Origin: Desulforamulus ruminis DSM 2154
Lineage (GTDB): Bacteria > Bacillota > Desulfotomaculia > Desulfotomaculales > Desulfotomaculaceae
Direction: 5' to 3'
Assembly (NCBI RefSeq): GCF_000215085.1
Contig: NC_015589.1
Coordinates: 1,984,001-2,048,000 of the forward strand
DNA length: 64,000 bases
The position numbers and the translations under genes are program-made. The notes under the pieces were generated by a model. It was given only the letters and a program-made list of their open reading frames with translations, was not told the DNA's origin and searched no databases. This document shows positions 43,303-51,719 of the stretch, piece by piece (position 1 is the first letter of the stretch; each line of letters begins with the position of its first letter).

Positions 43303-43389
43303 CGGGATCCAGAAGTTATATAGAAGCACAAATAAGATTCATACTGATGGATAATATAAGCAGTATGGGATCAAGGGATTCGGATATCT
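43203..43389 (+). repeat. Decayed tandem duplication of the secreted-protein gene 3' end
   Basis: The segment 43203-43290 (GGGATCCG...GGATCT) recurs as 43304-43389 with many substitutions and small indels, a 101-bp shift. Matching blocks include AGCAGTATGGGAT in both copies. The second copy lies after the stop codon and is non-coding, so a once longer repeat protein may have been cut by a stop. Confidence 0.75.
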
Positions 43390-43450
43390 TACTATGAGTA
43401 ATTAAACCTTACACTCTAATATGTAAGAATAGAAAGTTCTGATTTATATG

Positions 43451-43492
43451 GAACTGACACCGTTTTTTTAAATTGGTGTCAGTTCTGTTTTG
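43451..43492. terminator. Hairpin between the secreted-protein gene and the FtsW-like gene
   Basis: GAACTGACACC pairs perfectly with GGTGTCAGTTC around a T-rich loop. It is followed by TGTTTTG on the plus strand and lies between two convergent genes, so it can serve both. Confidence 0.6.
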
Positions 43493-43548
43493 AGTTGAAT
43501 CGACGTGATGAGTGGTGGATTTCGACAGGTGAAACTGTACATTGCAAA

Positions 43549-44835
43549 TTATTCTATTGAAGTTAAAGAATGTATTTTTTCCCGTCGATAGACACTTAAG
43601 ATTAGGCCAACAATCGTTGAATAAAAGATTAATTGTACCCCACCATAACTTATAAATGGTAGTGGTATACCAACGTAAGGTAAAAGACCAATAGACATTA
43701 ACATGTTTATAAGGAGGGAGATTAAGAATATTGTAAAACCACCAATAACAATAAATTTCCCATAATGATGACGTGTTTTAATCGCAACCTGAACCATACG
43801 AACAGTGAAAAATAACAAAATTCCCGTTAATAATAGACCACCTCCCCATCCAAAAAAATAAGTAATATAAGGTAAAATAAGATCTGTATGTGCTTCTGGT
43901 AATCTAACTTGTTCATGAATATTTCCTTGACCTAACCAACCTGCTTTTGCTATCATCTCTCTTGAGATAGAACTATGATAGGCGAATGTATTCTTATATT
44001 GTTCAGGATGTAAGAAGGCTAAAAGTCTTTCCTGTTGGTATGGTGATGAGAGGAAAAATAATACTGTCGATAAAATAAGTCCAAATGCTGAAGTGCTCCA
44101 TGTGAATTGCCGTCGTTGGCCACTGTTTATCTTCTCTATATTTATTAGAACAAGAATGGTAATGAAATAAATAATCGAATATAAATAATATCCGTTCCAT
44201 AAATAGAGTAACATGGGAAGCCAAAACAATAAGTGAAGTATAATTATATGGTATTTATTCCTATGTTGTAGAATGCTTGACCATGAAATATAAAACAGTA
44301 GTAGCGAAAACATATAATCAATCTTAATGTATCCGATATGCCACATCTTTTTTCCTTGAAAATCCAAGCCAATCATTCCAATCCAAAGCATCATCACTAC
44401 TGAACTTATATAAAGAAAAAAACCTAACTTTTCTAGCTTTCGATAATCATAAAACATTAAACTGATAATAATAATCATTGCTATAAGACTGAATATTACC
44501 TTCTTCATAAACAATCCTTCAAATATAAAAGATAAGGTATACATTGGAACTAAGCTAATACCTATAATGGTAGTAACTAGAAAAATGAGTGCCCAGTCAA
44601 TCCTCGGGCGATGTAGCTGGTTCATCTCTTTTCCGAATGTAATAGGATTCCCCATTTGATTGATTGTTTTTTTATCTGCTTCTTCTTTAGTGAGTCCATC
44701 TCTTTGATACGATTGGCTACGACTTTCGATATGATTAATGATCTCATACTCAACTAAGTCTTGAGCTTCTTTTGATTTTATTTGTGCTTTAACTTTGTCA
44801 ATAAAAGATTGTAGTAGAGGATGTTTTTCGTTCAT
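43549..44835 (-). CDS. FtsW/RodA/SpoVE-family membrane protein with N-terminal HAAS-like domain
   Basis: 428 aa. The first ~75 residues are soluble and helical (ending GNPITFGKEMNQLHRPRID), resembling the small HAAS/DUF1700-type domain found next to PadR regulators. About ten helices follow, with FtsW-family landmarks HPEQY near the centre, SREMIAKAGWLGQG, AHTDLILPYI and GIPLPFISYGG. FtsW/RodA proteins are SEDS glycosyltransferases; here the usual partner PBP is absent. It overlaps padR by one base. Low GC and an ECF sigma/PadR pairing point to a transferred, Bacillus-like module. Confidence 0.8.
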   Translation of the reverse strand: MNEKHPLLQSFIDKVKAQIKSKEAQDLVEYEIINHIESRSQSYQRDGLTKEEADKKTINQMGNPITFGKEMNQLHRPRIDWALIFLVTTIIGISLVPMYTLSFIFEGLFMKKVIFSLIAMIIIISLMFYDYRKLEKLGFFLYISSVVMMLWIGMIGLDFQGKKMWHIGYIKIDYMFSLLLFYISWSSILQHRNKYHIIILHLLFWLPMLLYLWNGYYLYSIIYFITILVLINIEKINSGQRRQFTWSTSAFGLILSTVLFFLSSPYQQERLLAFLHPEQYKNTFAYHSSISREMIAKAGWLGQGNIHEQVRLPEAHTDLILPYITYFFGWGGGLLLTGILLFFTVRMVQVAIKTRHHYGKFIVIGGFTIFLISLLINMLMSIGLLPYVGIPLPFISYGGVQLIFYSTIVGLILSVYRREKIHSLTSIE

Positions 44836-45266
44836 TATGCAGGCCCTCCTTCAAACCTCACCCTGGATATCAATGCAATTTTTTCTTTTTTATTCGCCAG
44901 CGAAACAATCCATCTTCCTTTAGATGTTAGTGAATAATATTTACAATTTTTATTATTAATTTTTTTCCACTCGGAACAAAGAATACCCTTGTTCTCAAGT
45001 CGATGTAGGAACGTATATAAACCACATTCCTGTTCTTTAAAGGTGCAATCACCTTTTTCTTGTAGAACATTGAGGATTTCAAAACCTGTCATAAACCGCC
45101 CGTGGAGTGTATGCAATAGAAGTAAAATAATCCCATCCCGATTTAGTTTCTCTTTTTTCGTTTTGATTGTTTCATTAACTGCTTTGCGCCTATCTTCAGA
45201 GAAAACAAAATTTTTAAATACATTGTTATTTAAATTCTCTTTTAATCCATTTAGCCTATGTTCCAT
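44835..45266 (-). CDS. PadR-family transcriptional regulator
   Basis: 143 aa. The wing-helix PadR core has LNRDGIILLLLHTLHGRFM, FEILNVLQEKG and the basic wing CGLYTFLHRLENKG, then KYYSLTSKGRWIVSL. The first 40 residues are an extra basic helical arm. PadR members usually repress the adjacent membrane gene. Lies between an ECF sigma factor and an FtsW-like gene in one minus-strand operon. Confidence 0.82.
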   Translation of the reverse strand: MEHRLNGLKENLNNNVFKNFVFSEDRRKAVNETIKTKKEKLNRDGIILLLLHTLHGRFMTGFEILNVLQEKGDCTFKEQECGLYTFLHRLENKGILCSEWKKINNKNCKYYSLTSKGRWIVSLANKKEKIALISRVRFEGGPA

Positions 45267-45268
45267 TT

Positions 45269-45814
45269 TTAATCCTCCTGGTATAAGATCTCTTTTAGTA
45301 ATTGTCTTGCTCGTTTTAAACGTGTTTTCACTGTATTTTCATTTACCTTGAGTGCTTGGCTAATTTCTTTTATTGAAAAATCTTCATAATAATATAAGTA
45401 AATGACTTCTCTATATTTGATTTTAAGCTGAAATACTGCTTCAACTAACTCCTCATCCTCATCTTTTTTAATAACTTCTTCGTCCACTTGATGGTTCGAA
45501 AATAAAAGTAGTTCAGTTATTTTGTCGTTAACGGTAACTTTACGATGGTGCCAGCTTTTCAAATAATCTTTACAATGATTACTAGCAATCCGATAAAGCC
45601 ATGTTTTTACGTTTGCTTGCTGTTTGAAAGAATCTAAATGCCTAAAACACTTGATAAAAATCTCCTGAGCTAAGTCTTCGGCTTGAGATAGGTCTTTAAC
45701 ATATGTATAGGCCAATTGAAGTATGTCTTTTCCATATTGAATCATTATAAAATCAAGTGTTTCTTCTTTTTCTTTATCCGTTTCATATGTAATAAGTAAA
45801 CCTGTTTCCTCCAC
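45269..45814 (-). CDS. ECF sigma factor
   Basis: 181 aa. Region 2 has DLSQAEDLAQEIFIKCFRH and VKTWLYRIASNHCKDYL; region 4 has YREVIYLYYYEDFSIKEI and NENTVKTRLKRARQLLKE. GTG start with AAAGGGGTGATG upstream. No classical anti-sigma factor with a zinc motif is present; the HAAS-FtsW protein two genes downstream is the only membrane protein in the operon and may take that part. Confidence 0.88.
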   Translation of the reverse strand: MEETGLLITYETDKEKEETLDFIMIQYGKDILQLAYTYVKDLSQAEDLAQEIFIKCFRHLDSFKQQANVKTWLYRIASNHCKDYLKSWHHRKVTVNDKITELLLFSNHQVDEEVIKKDEDEELVEAVFQLKIKYREVIYLYYYEDFSIKEISQALKVNENTVKTRLKRARQLLKEILYQED

Positions 45815-45875
45815 GCTTCATCACCCCTTTTTGCATTCATACAATTAGACGACCCTCAAAGTCAGATGGTTTTAT

Positions 45876-46757
45876 TGACCCCCGGAAAAGATGCACACAT
45901 AAAGGAGTAAGATAAAATGAGCGAACAAAAGGATATCAAAACGAAAATAAACGGTGACAGCCAAGCACAAAGCTAGTTTAGTCCTGGACATTATCAAAGG
46001 CAATACCACTGTCGCCCAGGCAGCAAGGGACTATGATTTAACCATCATTGGGGTAGCCGATGCCATGGCCGGGATGGAAAATCAACTGAAGGCAAGACCC
46101 AAGGATATAGCTCCAACAGTACGAATCAGAGATTAAAGAATTACGGTCGAAAGTTGGGGAGTTGGTGCTGCAAAATGATGTTCTAAAAAAGCTCTCCCGC
46201 CTACCGGGATCTGGGTCCAACGAATAAAGAGCTTGCGGGCGGTATACCAGAAAAAGGGCATTCTTATTCTTACAACTAAGATCTGCAAATGGCTAAAATC
46301 TCCCGCCGTACTTTTTACTACAGGTCTGTCCGTAAGCCAAAGAAAGCGGATGAAGCTCTAACCGAGCAAATCCGTCAGTTAATTCAAGCCTTTTCTACCT
46401 GCGGCTATCGCCGTTTGATAGTATTTAGAAGAAATCTTCTAAATGAAGGGTTGGCAGGTCAGAAAGAGCCTCTGAGGGACCTCGAGTAAAATCGAAGCGT
46501 TCATCCAGTCCGTTTAGAAACCGTCGCTGGGCTACAGATATGGCCATGATTTGGTGTGGGAAAGACCATGGTATCATATTGCCATCATCATTGACTGTGC
46601 CAGCCGGGAGATATAGGGAATGCCAAAGAAGCTCATGCCACTTAGAAAGAAACTCTTATTCAACGCTTTGGCCATGTGGGGTCATGTGCCAATCACTGGT
46701 CTTCGTAGTGAGTACATATGGTAGTTATGAGCCATCTTCGGACTTTAGGGAATAAAG
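45876..46757 (+). pseudogene. Decayed IS3-family transposase
   Basis: A left end TGACCCCCGG (45876-45885) is followed by orfA-like sequence (KASLVLDIIKGNTTVAQAAR, then a coiled region IKELRSKVGELVLQNDVLKK) interrupted by a frameshift and a stop near 46226. An orfB start follows (MAKISRRTFYYRSVRKP) and fragments RRWATDMAMIW and AIIIDCASREI of the DDE domain in different frames. No right inverted repeat is visible. The element cannot be active. It separates the ECF module from the sensor genes. Confidence 0.75.
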
Positions 46758-46802
46758 AGGTGGAAGAGGAATTAATAAATGAGTATGATTTGATCCCTCA
46801 AA

Positions 46803-46955
46803 ATGCCTAATTCAACGGAAGCAAATCATCGTTTTATTAAAAATCTTGAATCAATATTAATAAGTGTTAAATATAAAGCTAATAACTTCAAAGAAACAAA
46901 TGAATGCTTAATCTTAGAAAACATGATTGGAGATATTTTAACGAAGAGATGTTAG
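46803..46955 (+). CDS. 50-aa ORF of unknown status beside the IS remnant
   Basis: Reads MPNSTEANHRFIKNLESILI and ends GDILTKRC. Composition is coding-like, with Lys/Asn/Ile-rich sequence, but there is no good ribosome site. It could be the tail of another broken gene in the island. Confidence 0.25.
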   Translation: MPNSTEANHRFIKNLESILISVKYKANNFKETNECLILENMIGDILTKRC

Positions 46956-47076
46956 TGATGGAGGAAAAATTATAAGATATAAAAAGGAGAAATTGTTGCA
47001 ACTTTGCAATATGCTGGGGAAAAAGCAAATAATAATTGGATGTACAGTTTTTTTATAAATTTGGGCAGCATTGTGC

Positions 47077-48561
47077 TTAAGCCCGGGAAATGCCATCCTG
47101 AGAACCGTCAAAGGAAGAAGTTAACAGTACCACCAGGGTGCCTGCGTAGATTCCGTCATCATCATAAACCGGCGCAATTTCACAGGCTAGACCCGAAGCA
47201 GGGAGTTCCGATCTTTTAATTTCTCCCGAATCAATTTGATTATAGATCAGTCCTGCCAACTCCTGATCCACTACCTCGATGCTGGTTCCCTTATTGATAT
47301 TTCCCAGATAACATTTGGCCATTAGGTTAACAAAGGAGATCTCGTGGTTTTTATCTACGTAAAGAATCCCTTGGGGAAGCATGTCAATCAATTTGTCCAG
47401 TACCTTAAAACTGGCGCCTTCTTCATTGGCGAAAACCCGGATAACCGTTAGAGATCCCAAAATCCGATTCTTTTTGATGATGGGGGAATGGATTGCCTTT
47501 AACAGCTTATCCTTAAATCTTAAAGTAATGGTCGAAGATTTTTCCTTATTATCTGCTTGGTAATTGCCAAGAATTTCTTTTAGTTGTACATTTCTTAAAT
47601 TGTTTTTTCTATCGGCGAAAAGAATATGGGCCGCCTCATTGGCAAAAATAATTCTTCCTGAGTTGTTGGCCAGAATAACCCCTTCATTAATCTGATTAAA
47701 AATAGCAAAATCAATATTTTCAAAGTAAGTTTTAGAGCTGTTTACCCCCCAAAACTCAACCAGCAACTGGTAGAGACAGGCGTACAGGGCAAATACCAGC
47801 ACCAAAATGGTGATAGCCCGGTAGGTTTCAAAATTATTTTCTTTGGTAAAAAAATACACCTTCCAGGGAGCCTGGTCAATCTGAGCAGCCGTTATATTAT
47901 AGCGGGTATTGTTAAAATAAAAATCCTCCTGCTGATTGCTGAAGGCAGCCAGGGTTTCCTTGGGAAAGGGCCACAGAACAGGGTAGTTTCCCCGGTCAAA
48001 GACGGCAATTTCATAATGATCATCTAAAAACTCCTGGGTCATTTCCTTTTGGTACCGGTCAATACGGAAACTGATGGCCAAGACCCGATCCAGCGAACCC
48101 CTTGCGTCCTTAAGAGGCACCACAAGGCTGGTCACATAATAGTGAGTGAGGGAATCCAAATAAATATCCGATATCCAGATTTGATTGGTTTTTTGTTGTA
48201 AAACCTGCCGGGCCAACTGCTCAATAAAGTCGTTTTCTTTAATTCCGGAAGCAGAATCAAGAATACCGCCCTGGTTGGCCAAATACACATTGATAATGCG
48301 ATCGTCATAGGAAGAGATGGCCTCCAGGGTCTGCCGATCACTGCCTTCTTCGATTTTCCTGGCCCCGTTGCTGGATACCGCCTTTAACTCTTCAAGAAAC
48401 AGGTTGGTTTTATTGATGGCGACTTTCTGCAAGCTGCCCTGGTATTCGTCTAAAATATTTTTGGTGTGCCGGAACTCCATAATGCCAAACAAGATAAAGA
48501 TGCTGATAAAAAAAATCAGCACAAACATCACAAAAATGTTTTTAGAGGGAGACTGTCTCAT
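47077..48561 (-). CDS. Membrane sensor with Cache-like and PAS domains, no output domain
   Basis: 494 aa. Two transmembrane helices bracket an extracytoplasmic region of about 230 residues (Cache-type). Two PAS-like domains follow (FAIFNQINEGVILANNSGRI and LIDMLPQGILYVDKNHEISF). The protein ends in GISRA with no kinase, cyclase or AAA domain. Either it signals through a partner or the 3' end was lost; the IS3 remnant begins 320 bp beyond its stop. It is the last gene of the minus-strand set that also encodes a NarL-type pair. Confidence 0.7.
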   Translation of the reverse strand: MRQSPSKNIFVMFVLIFFISIFILFGIMEFRHTKNILDEYQGSLQKVAINKTNLFLEELKAVSSNGARKIEEGSDRQTLEAISSYDDRIINVYLANQGGILDSASGIKENDFIEQLARQVLQQKTNQIWISDIYLDSLTHYYVTSLVVPLKDARGSLDRVLAISFRIDRYQKEMTQEFLDDHYEIAVFDRGNYPVLWPFPKETLAAFSNQQEDFYFNNTRYNITAAQIDQAPWKVYFFTKENNFETYRAITILVLVFALYACLYQLLVEFWGVNSSKTYFENIDFAIFNQINEGVILANNSGRIIFANEAAHILFADRKNNLRNVQLKEILGNYQADNKEKSSTITLRFKDKLLKAIHSPIIKKNRILGSLTVIRVFANEEGASFKVLDKLIDMLPQGILYVDKNHEISFVNLMAKCYLGNINKGTSIEVVDQELAGLIYNQIDSGEIKRSELPASGLACEIAPVYDDDGIYAGTLVVLLTSSFDGSQDGISRA

Positions 48562-48591
48562 ATAAAACCCTCCAGGATTCTTTCTAGCACA

Positions 48592-49206
48592 TTAAATAAG
48601 TCCTTTTTTCACGGCCGTGGTAAGGGCCTCTTCAACGGAAGAAACGTTCAGTTTGGCCAGAATGTCCCTTAGCCTTCGGCGAAAGGTAGAGAGGCTGATA
48701 AAAAGACTGCCGGCAATCTCCTTTTGGTTTTTTCCACTGGCCAGGAGCTGCAGAATATGAAGGTCGGTCTCCGACAGTCCGGGATCGGCTAAATTCAGCA
48801 GCGTATTGGTGCTAAGACCCGGATAAAGATAGGTTCCACCCCGATGCGTCATGAGCACGGCGGCCCGGATCTCCTCAAAAAAGGCGTATTTGGGAACAAA
48901 ACCTTTGATGCCGCATTCCATGGCCTTTTTAATAAAGATGGCATCATCATAAGTAGTCAGAGCCACATGCTTAATATGAGGATATTTCTCTTTGATCTTC
49001 CCGGCCAACTCAATCCCATCGCCGTCGGGAAGTCCGATATCCAGCAGGATGACATCAATATCCTTGGTTAATATGTCCAGGGCCTCTCGGCAGGAACCGG
49101 CCTCTGCAACCACGGCCATATTTTCCTCAAGCTCCAAAAGCTTTTTTAAGCCTTCCCGAAAAACATTATGGTCTTCAATCAACATGATCCTGATTTTTTT
49201 CATCAT
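48592..49206 (-). CDS. NarL/FixJ-family response regulator
   Basis: 204 aa. Receiver with MLIEDHNVFREGL and phosphoacceptor D in VILLDIGLPDGDG, then LuxR-type HTH LSETDLHILQLLASGKNQKEIAG. GGAGG lies upstream of the paired ATGs. It overlaps the kinase gene by 32 bp, so they form one two-component system. Confidence 0.9.
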   Translation of the reverse strand: MMKKIRIMLIEDHNVFREGLKKLLELEENMAVVAEAGSCREALDILTKDIDVILLDIGLPDGDGIELAGKIKEKYPHIKHVALTTYDDAIFIKKAMECGIKGFVPKYAFFEEIRAAVLMTHRGGTYLYPGLSTNTLLNLADPGLSETDLHILQLLASGKNQKEIAGSLFISLSTFRRRLRDILAKLNVSSVEEALTTAVKKGLI

Positions 49207-50806
49207 CCTGGCCTCCTGGTATTGGGACCGTTAACATAACGGAAAATCCCGAATCATTGGATGCAAAAACAACGTTTCCCCCAATTAAATGAGCCCGTTC
49301 CTTCATGCCCCACAAGCCGTTGCCTACGGCAAACTCTTCTCCGGCACCGCCATTATCGACAACCTCAATCTTTAACTGATCCTTGTCCACTGTAAAAACA
49401 ATGTCTACTTCACTGGCCTTGGCGTGCTTGGCGATATTGGTCAAGCTCTCCTGAATAATACGGTAAATAATAATTTGATCCTTTTTTTTAATCCTGAGGG
49501 CCCGGTCCTGATAAAAAATATAGACCTTAATATTATTTAACTCTTCAAAGGTGGCAATATAGGATTCCAGAGCCGAAATTAAGCCCACTTTATCAATGAG
49601 ATAGGGGTGAATGTCGTTCATGATCCCCCGCATTTCAATGGCGGCATTTTGACAGTGGCTGCGGAGATTCATCAGGCTGTCCAGCAATTCGGGTTTTAAT
49701 CCGCTATTTTTATTTAAGCGCAAAATATAATCCAGAGAATGAATGATGGTAGACATATACCGGCCAATCCAATCGTGAATTTCAATGGAAATCCTCTTTC
49801 TTTCCTTTTCCAGGGTATCCAATAAAAGGGGTTTTTCCTTTTGCCTATGGGCTAAATTGGCCACCAGCATAACGCCGGACAAGCGATTAAATAAAAACAA
49901 CGGAATGTAATCAATCACCATTTCAATAGTACGCCCGTCCCGGTTAAAGGACACCTGTTGACCAAGGAAACTCTTTTCCCGGACCCTGGCGTGCAAAAGG
50001 GGTTGAGTAATCCCTTGTAATTTAGGGAACAACGAGGGAAACTCTTGGACGTTTTTTTGCAGCACGCTTTCAGGCAAAATATCAAATAATTCCTGGGCCG
50101 CCCTGTTGATATGGCGGACAACCCCCTTGCGATCCATAAAGATGGAAGCGCTTTGAATTTGTTCGGATAACCGGCTCAAATACAACCTTTGCACTAGAAT
50201 CGGCTTAAACAGGGTATAGAAAAGCCAAGGCATTAACAGCAAAAGCATCAGCAAAATAAATAAAGCCAATAGGATTCTTTCGTTCATTTGCAGGATGGTA
50301 TTTTTAATGGAATCATCCATATTACGACTGGTGGTAACGGTAATCATATTTAATTTTTTTTCTATTTCCTGAGTAAATTGCTGGTTGCGCAGATGAATAT
50401 ATTTTAAGTCTTCCTGGGTGTAAGATTTTGCCTGAATCAATGGAATGGCTTCTTTTTCCATAAAGGAAATGTAGGATTTGTTTAATTCAATGAGCTCCGT
50501 CATGTTTTGTTTATAAAAGGAATTTAAAGAATCGTTCAATTCAAGTTCCTTTTGGAGGGCCAGGGAACTATATTTTTGGAATTCATCCAAGTAATGCTGG
50601 TCTGAATATAAAATATAATCTTGTGCATGATCCATCATCTCAGAAATACAGGAAGACAAATCATTTAAATGGGAATATTTTGTATTGTTTAGTTCTATAT
50701 CATGAATCTGCTGGGAAGTTTTTAATAAATAATGGAACAGCAGGACAGAGGCTAAAACAAAAAGGAGCATTATTGCAATCATTGCTTTTAATAAATTTTT
50801 ATTCAT
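49175..50806 (-). CDS. NarX/DesK-type sensor histidine kinase
   Basis: 543 aa. N-terminal helix, a four-helix-bundle-like periplasmic segment (SCISEMMDHAQDYILYSDQH), second helix, PAS-like domain (IQSASIFMDRKGVVRHINRAA), HisKA_3 with the phosphorylated His in KERKRISIEIHDWIGRYM, and HATPase with GNGLWGMKERAHLIGG. It is the partner of the overlapping NarL-type regulator. Divergent from the 51-kb YeiH locus. Confidence 0.9.
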   Translation of the reverse strand: MNKNLLKAMIAIMLLFVLASVLLFHYLLKTSQQIHDIELNNTKYSHLNDLSSCISEMMDHAQDYILYSDQHYLDEFQKYSSLALQKELELNDSLNSFYKQNMTELIELNKSYISFMEKEAIPLIQAKSYTQEDLKYIHLRNQQFTQEIEKKLNMITVTTSRNMDDSIKNTILQMNERILLALFILLMLLLLMPWLFYTLFKPILVQRLYLSRLSEQIQSASIFMDRKGVVRHINRAAQELFDILPESVLQKNVQEFPSLFPKLQGITQPLLHARVREKSFLGQQVSFNRDGRTIEMVIDYIPLFLFNRLSGVMLVANLAHRQKEKPLLLDTLEKERKRISIEIHDWIGRYMSTIIHSLDYILRLNKNSGLKPELLDSLMNLRSHCQNAAIEMRGIMNDIHPYLIDKVGLISALESYIATFEELNNIKVYIFYQDRALRIKKKDQIIIYRIIQESLTNIAKHAKASEVDIVFTVDKDQLKIEVVDNGGAGEEFAVGNGLWGMKERAHLIGGNVVFASNDSGFSVMLTVPIPGGQDDEKNQDHVD

Positions 50807-50941
50807 TAATAGGTTTCTCCAAAAAAATTGAGATTTTTTATAAATCCTATAACAACATAATTATATAAAAGACAATAACATATACACATTCGACATGAAT
50901 TTTAAATTTCCTTTATCTTGCATAAGCAATTAAGCTTTTAG

Positions 50942-51038
50942 TCCATTTTAATGGATGTAATAGCAATGACAACCAATTGGTCGTTAAAATGACACAAAAA
51001 TAATCAGGGAAATGACACTTTTATGTCATTTCCCTGAT
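50942..51038. promoter_or_regulatory. Three dyads in the divergent control region
   Basis: TCCATT-TT-AATGGA (50942-50955), ACCAATTGGT (50972-50981) and a 15-bp inverted repeat ATCAGGGAAATGACA/TGTCATTTCCCTGAT (51003-51038). The first two look like operator half-site pairs, the last like a strong hairpin without a T-tract. This 357-bp gap between the kinase and the next gene contains nothing else but a promoter. They may be targets of the NarL-type regulator. Confidence 0.55.
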
Positions 51039-51066
51039 AGGTAAGTTTCAGATGATTCTTAACTCG

Positions 51067-51095
51067 TTGACCAGTTTGGATCAAAATATTAAGAT
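51067..51095 (+). promoter_or_regulatory. Promoter for the second YeiH locus
   Basis: TTGACC (51067-51072), 17-bp spacer, TAAGAT (51090-51095), downstream of the dyads. Confidence 0.55.
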
Positions 51096-51163
51096 CAACT
51101 TGATACTAAATGTACAATCATTTTACTCAAGACCAAACGCACAAAAAGCTGGAGGTGTGCCGG

Positions 51164-51634
51164 ATGGAAGCCAATACCTGTTTTGTTGCCCTTGAAAAAA
51201 AAGAAAAATTAGTAAAATGGTACGGCTGGATTGTAATTTTGTTCATTTGTATGACACCCCTGGTCATTGTGCTGCTGCCCAAATTAATGATTAATGTGAA
51301 CCGCATTCATTCGTTATTAAAAAATTCCATCGTTCCGGAAACCGCGGTCTTAGAAGGGCAGGTGACGCATTATTGCTGGAACCGTGTCAATGATGGCGGG
51401 TTGGTTTCCATCGAAGGGGAGATGACCGTAACTTCTAAAGAAAATAAAACCGTTCAATGTCTTTATAAAAAATATGTAGGGCCCAATTGGCAGCAAATTC
51501 CGGATTTTTTACCCTCGCATCAACTTTATCTCACAGGTTCCTTTCAGGATGACGGTGTTTTTCAAATTGCCAGCGCCAGGAATTTATCCACCCAACAGAT
51601 GTATACCACGAAACCGGTGGTTTCTGTGTACTAA
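51164..51634 (+). CDS. 156-aa single-span membrane protein, unknown family
   Basis: A short cytosolic start (MEANTCFVALEKKEK), a hydrophobic helix (WYGWIVILFICMTPLVIVLL) and an extracytoplasmic domain with VSIEGEMTVTSKENKTVQCLY and LTGSFQDDGVFQIASA. The start ATG 51164 has GGAGGTG at 6 nt; the longer ATG 51110 has no site. It precedes the YeiH-family gene by 85 bp, so it may sense or support that exporter. No family recognised. Confidence 0.65.
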   Translation: MEANTCFVALEKKEKLVKWYGWIVILFICMTPLVIVLLPKLMINVNRIHSLLKNSIVPETAVLEGQVTHYCWNRVNDGGLVSIEGEMTVTSKENKTVQCLYKKYVGPNWQQIPDFLPSHQLYLTGSFQDDGVFQIASARNLSTQQMYTTKPVVSVY

Positions 51635-51719
51635 TCCTTTAAATCATGGGGAAGGAGGTTTGTGTTCTTCTTAGGAGGGGATTCTCTAAAATTTGTTAAA
51701 ATAACTGGAGGTGTTCAAT

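Noticed and set aside
41912-43548. CRISPR array in the repeat-rich island
   Set aside because: The repeats are palindromes and one decayed tandem copy, not regularly spaced direct repeats with unique spacers.
47004-47219. 71-aa plus-strand ORF overlapping the end of the PAS sensor
   Set aside because: It lies opposite a clear coding region, lacks a ribosome site and shows no protein-like composition.
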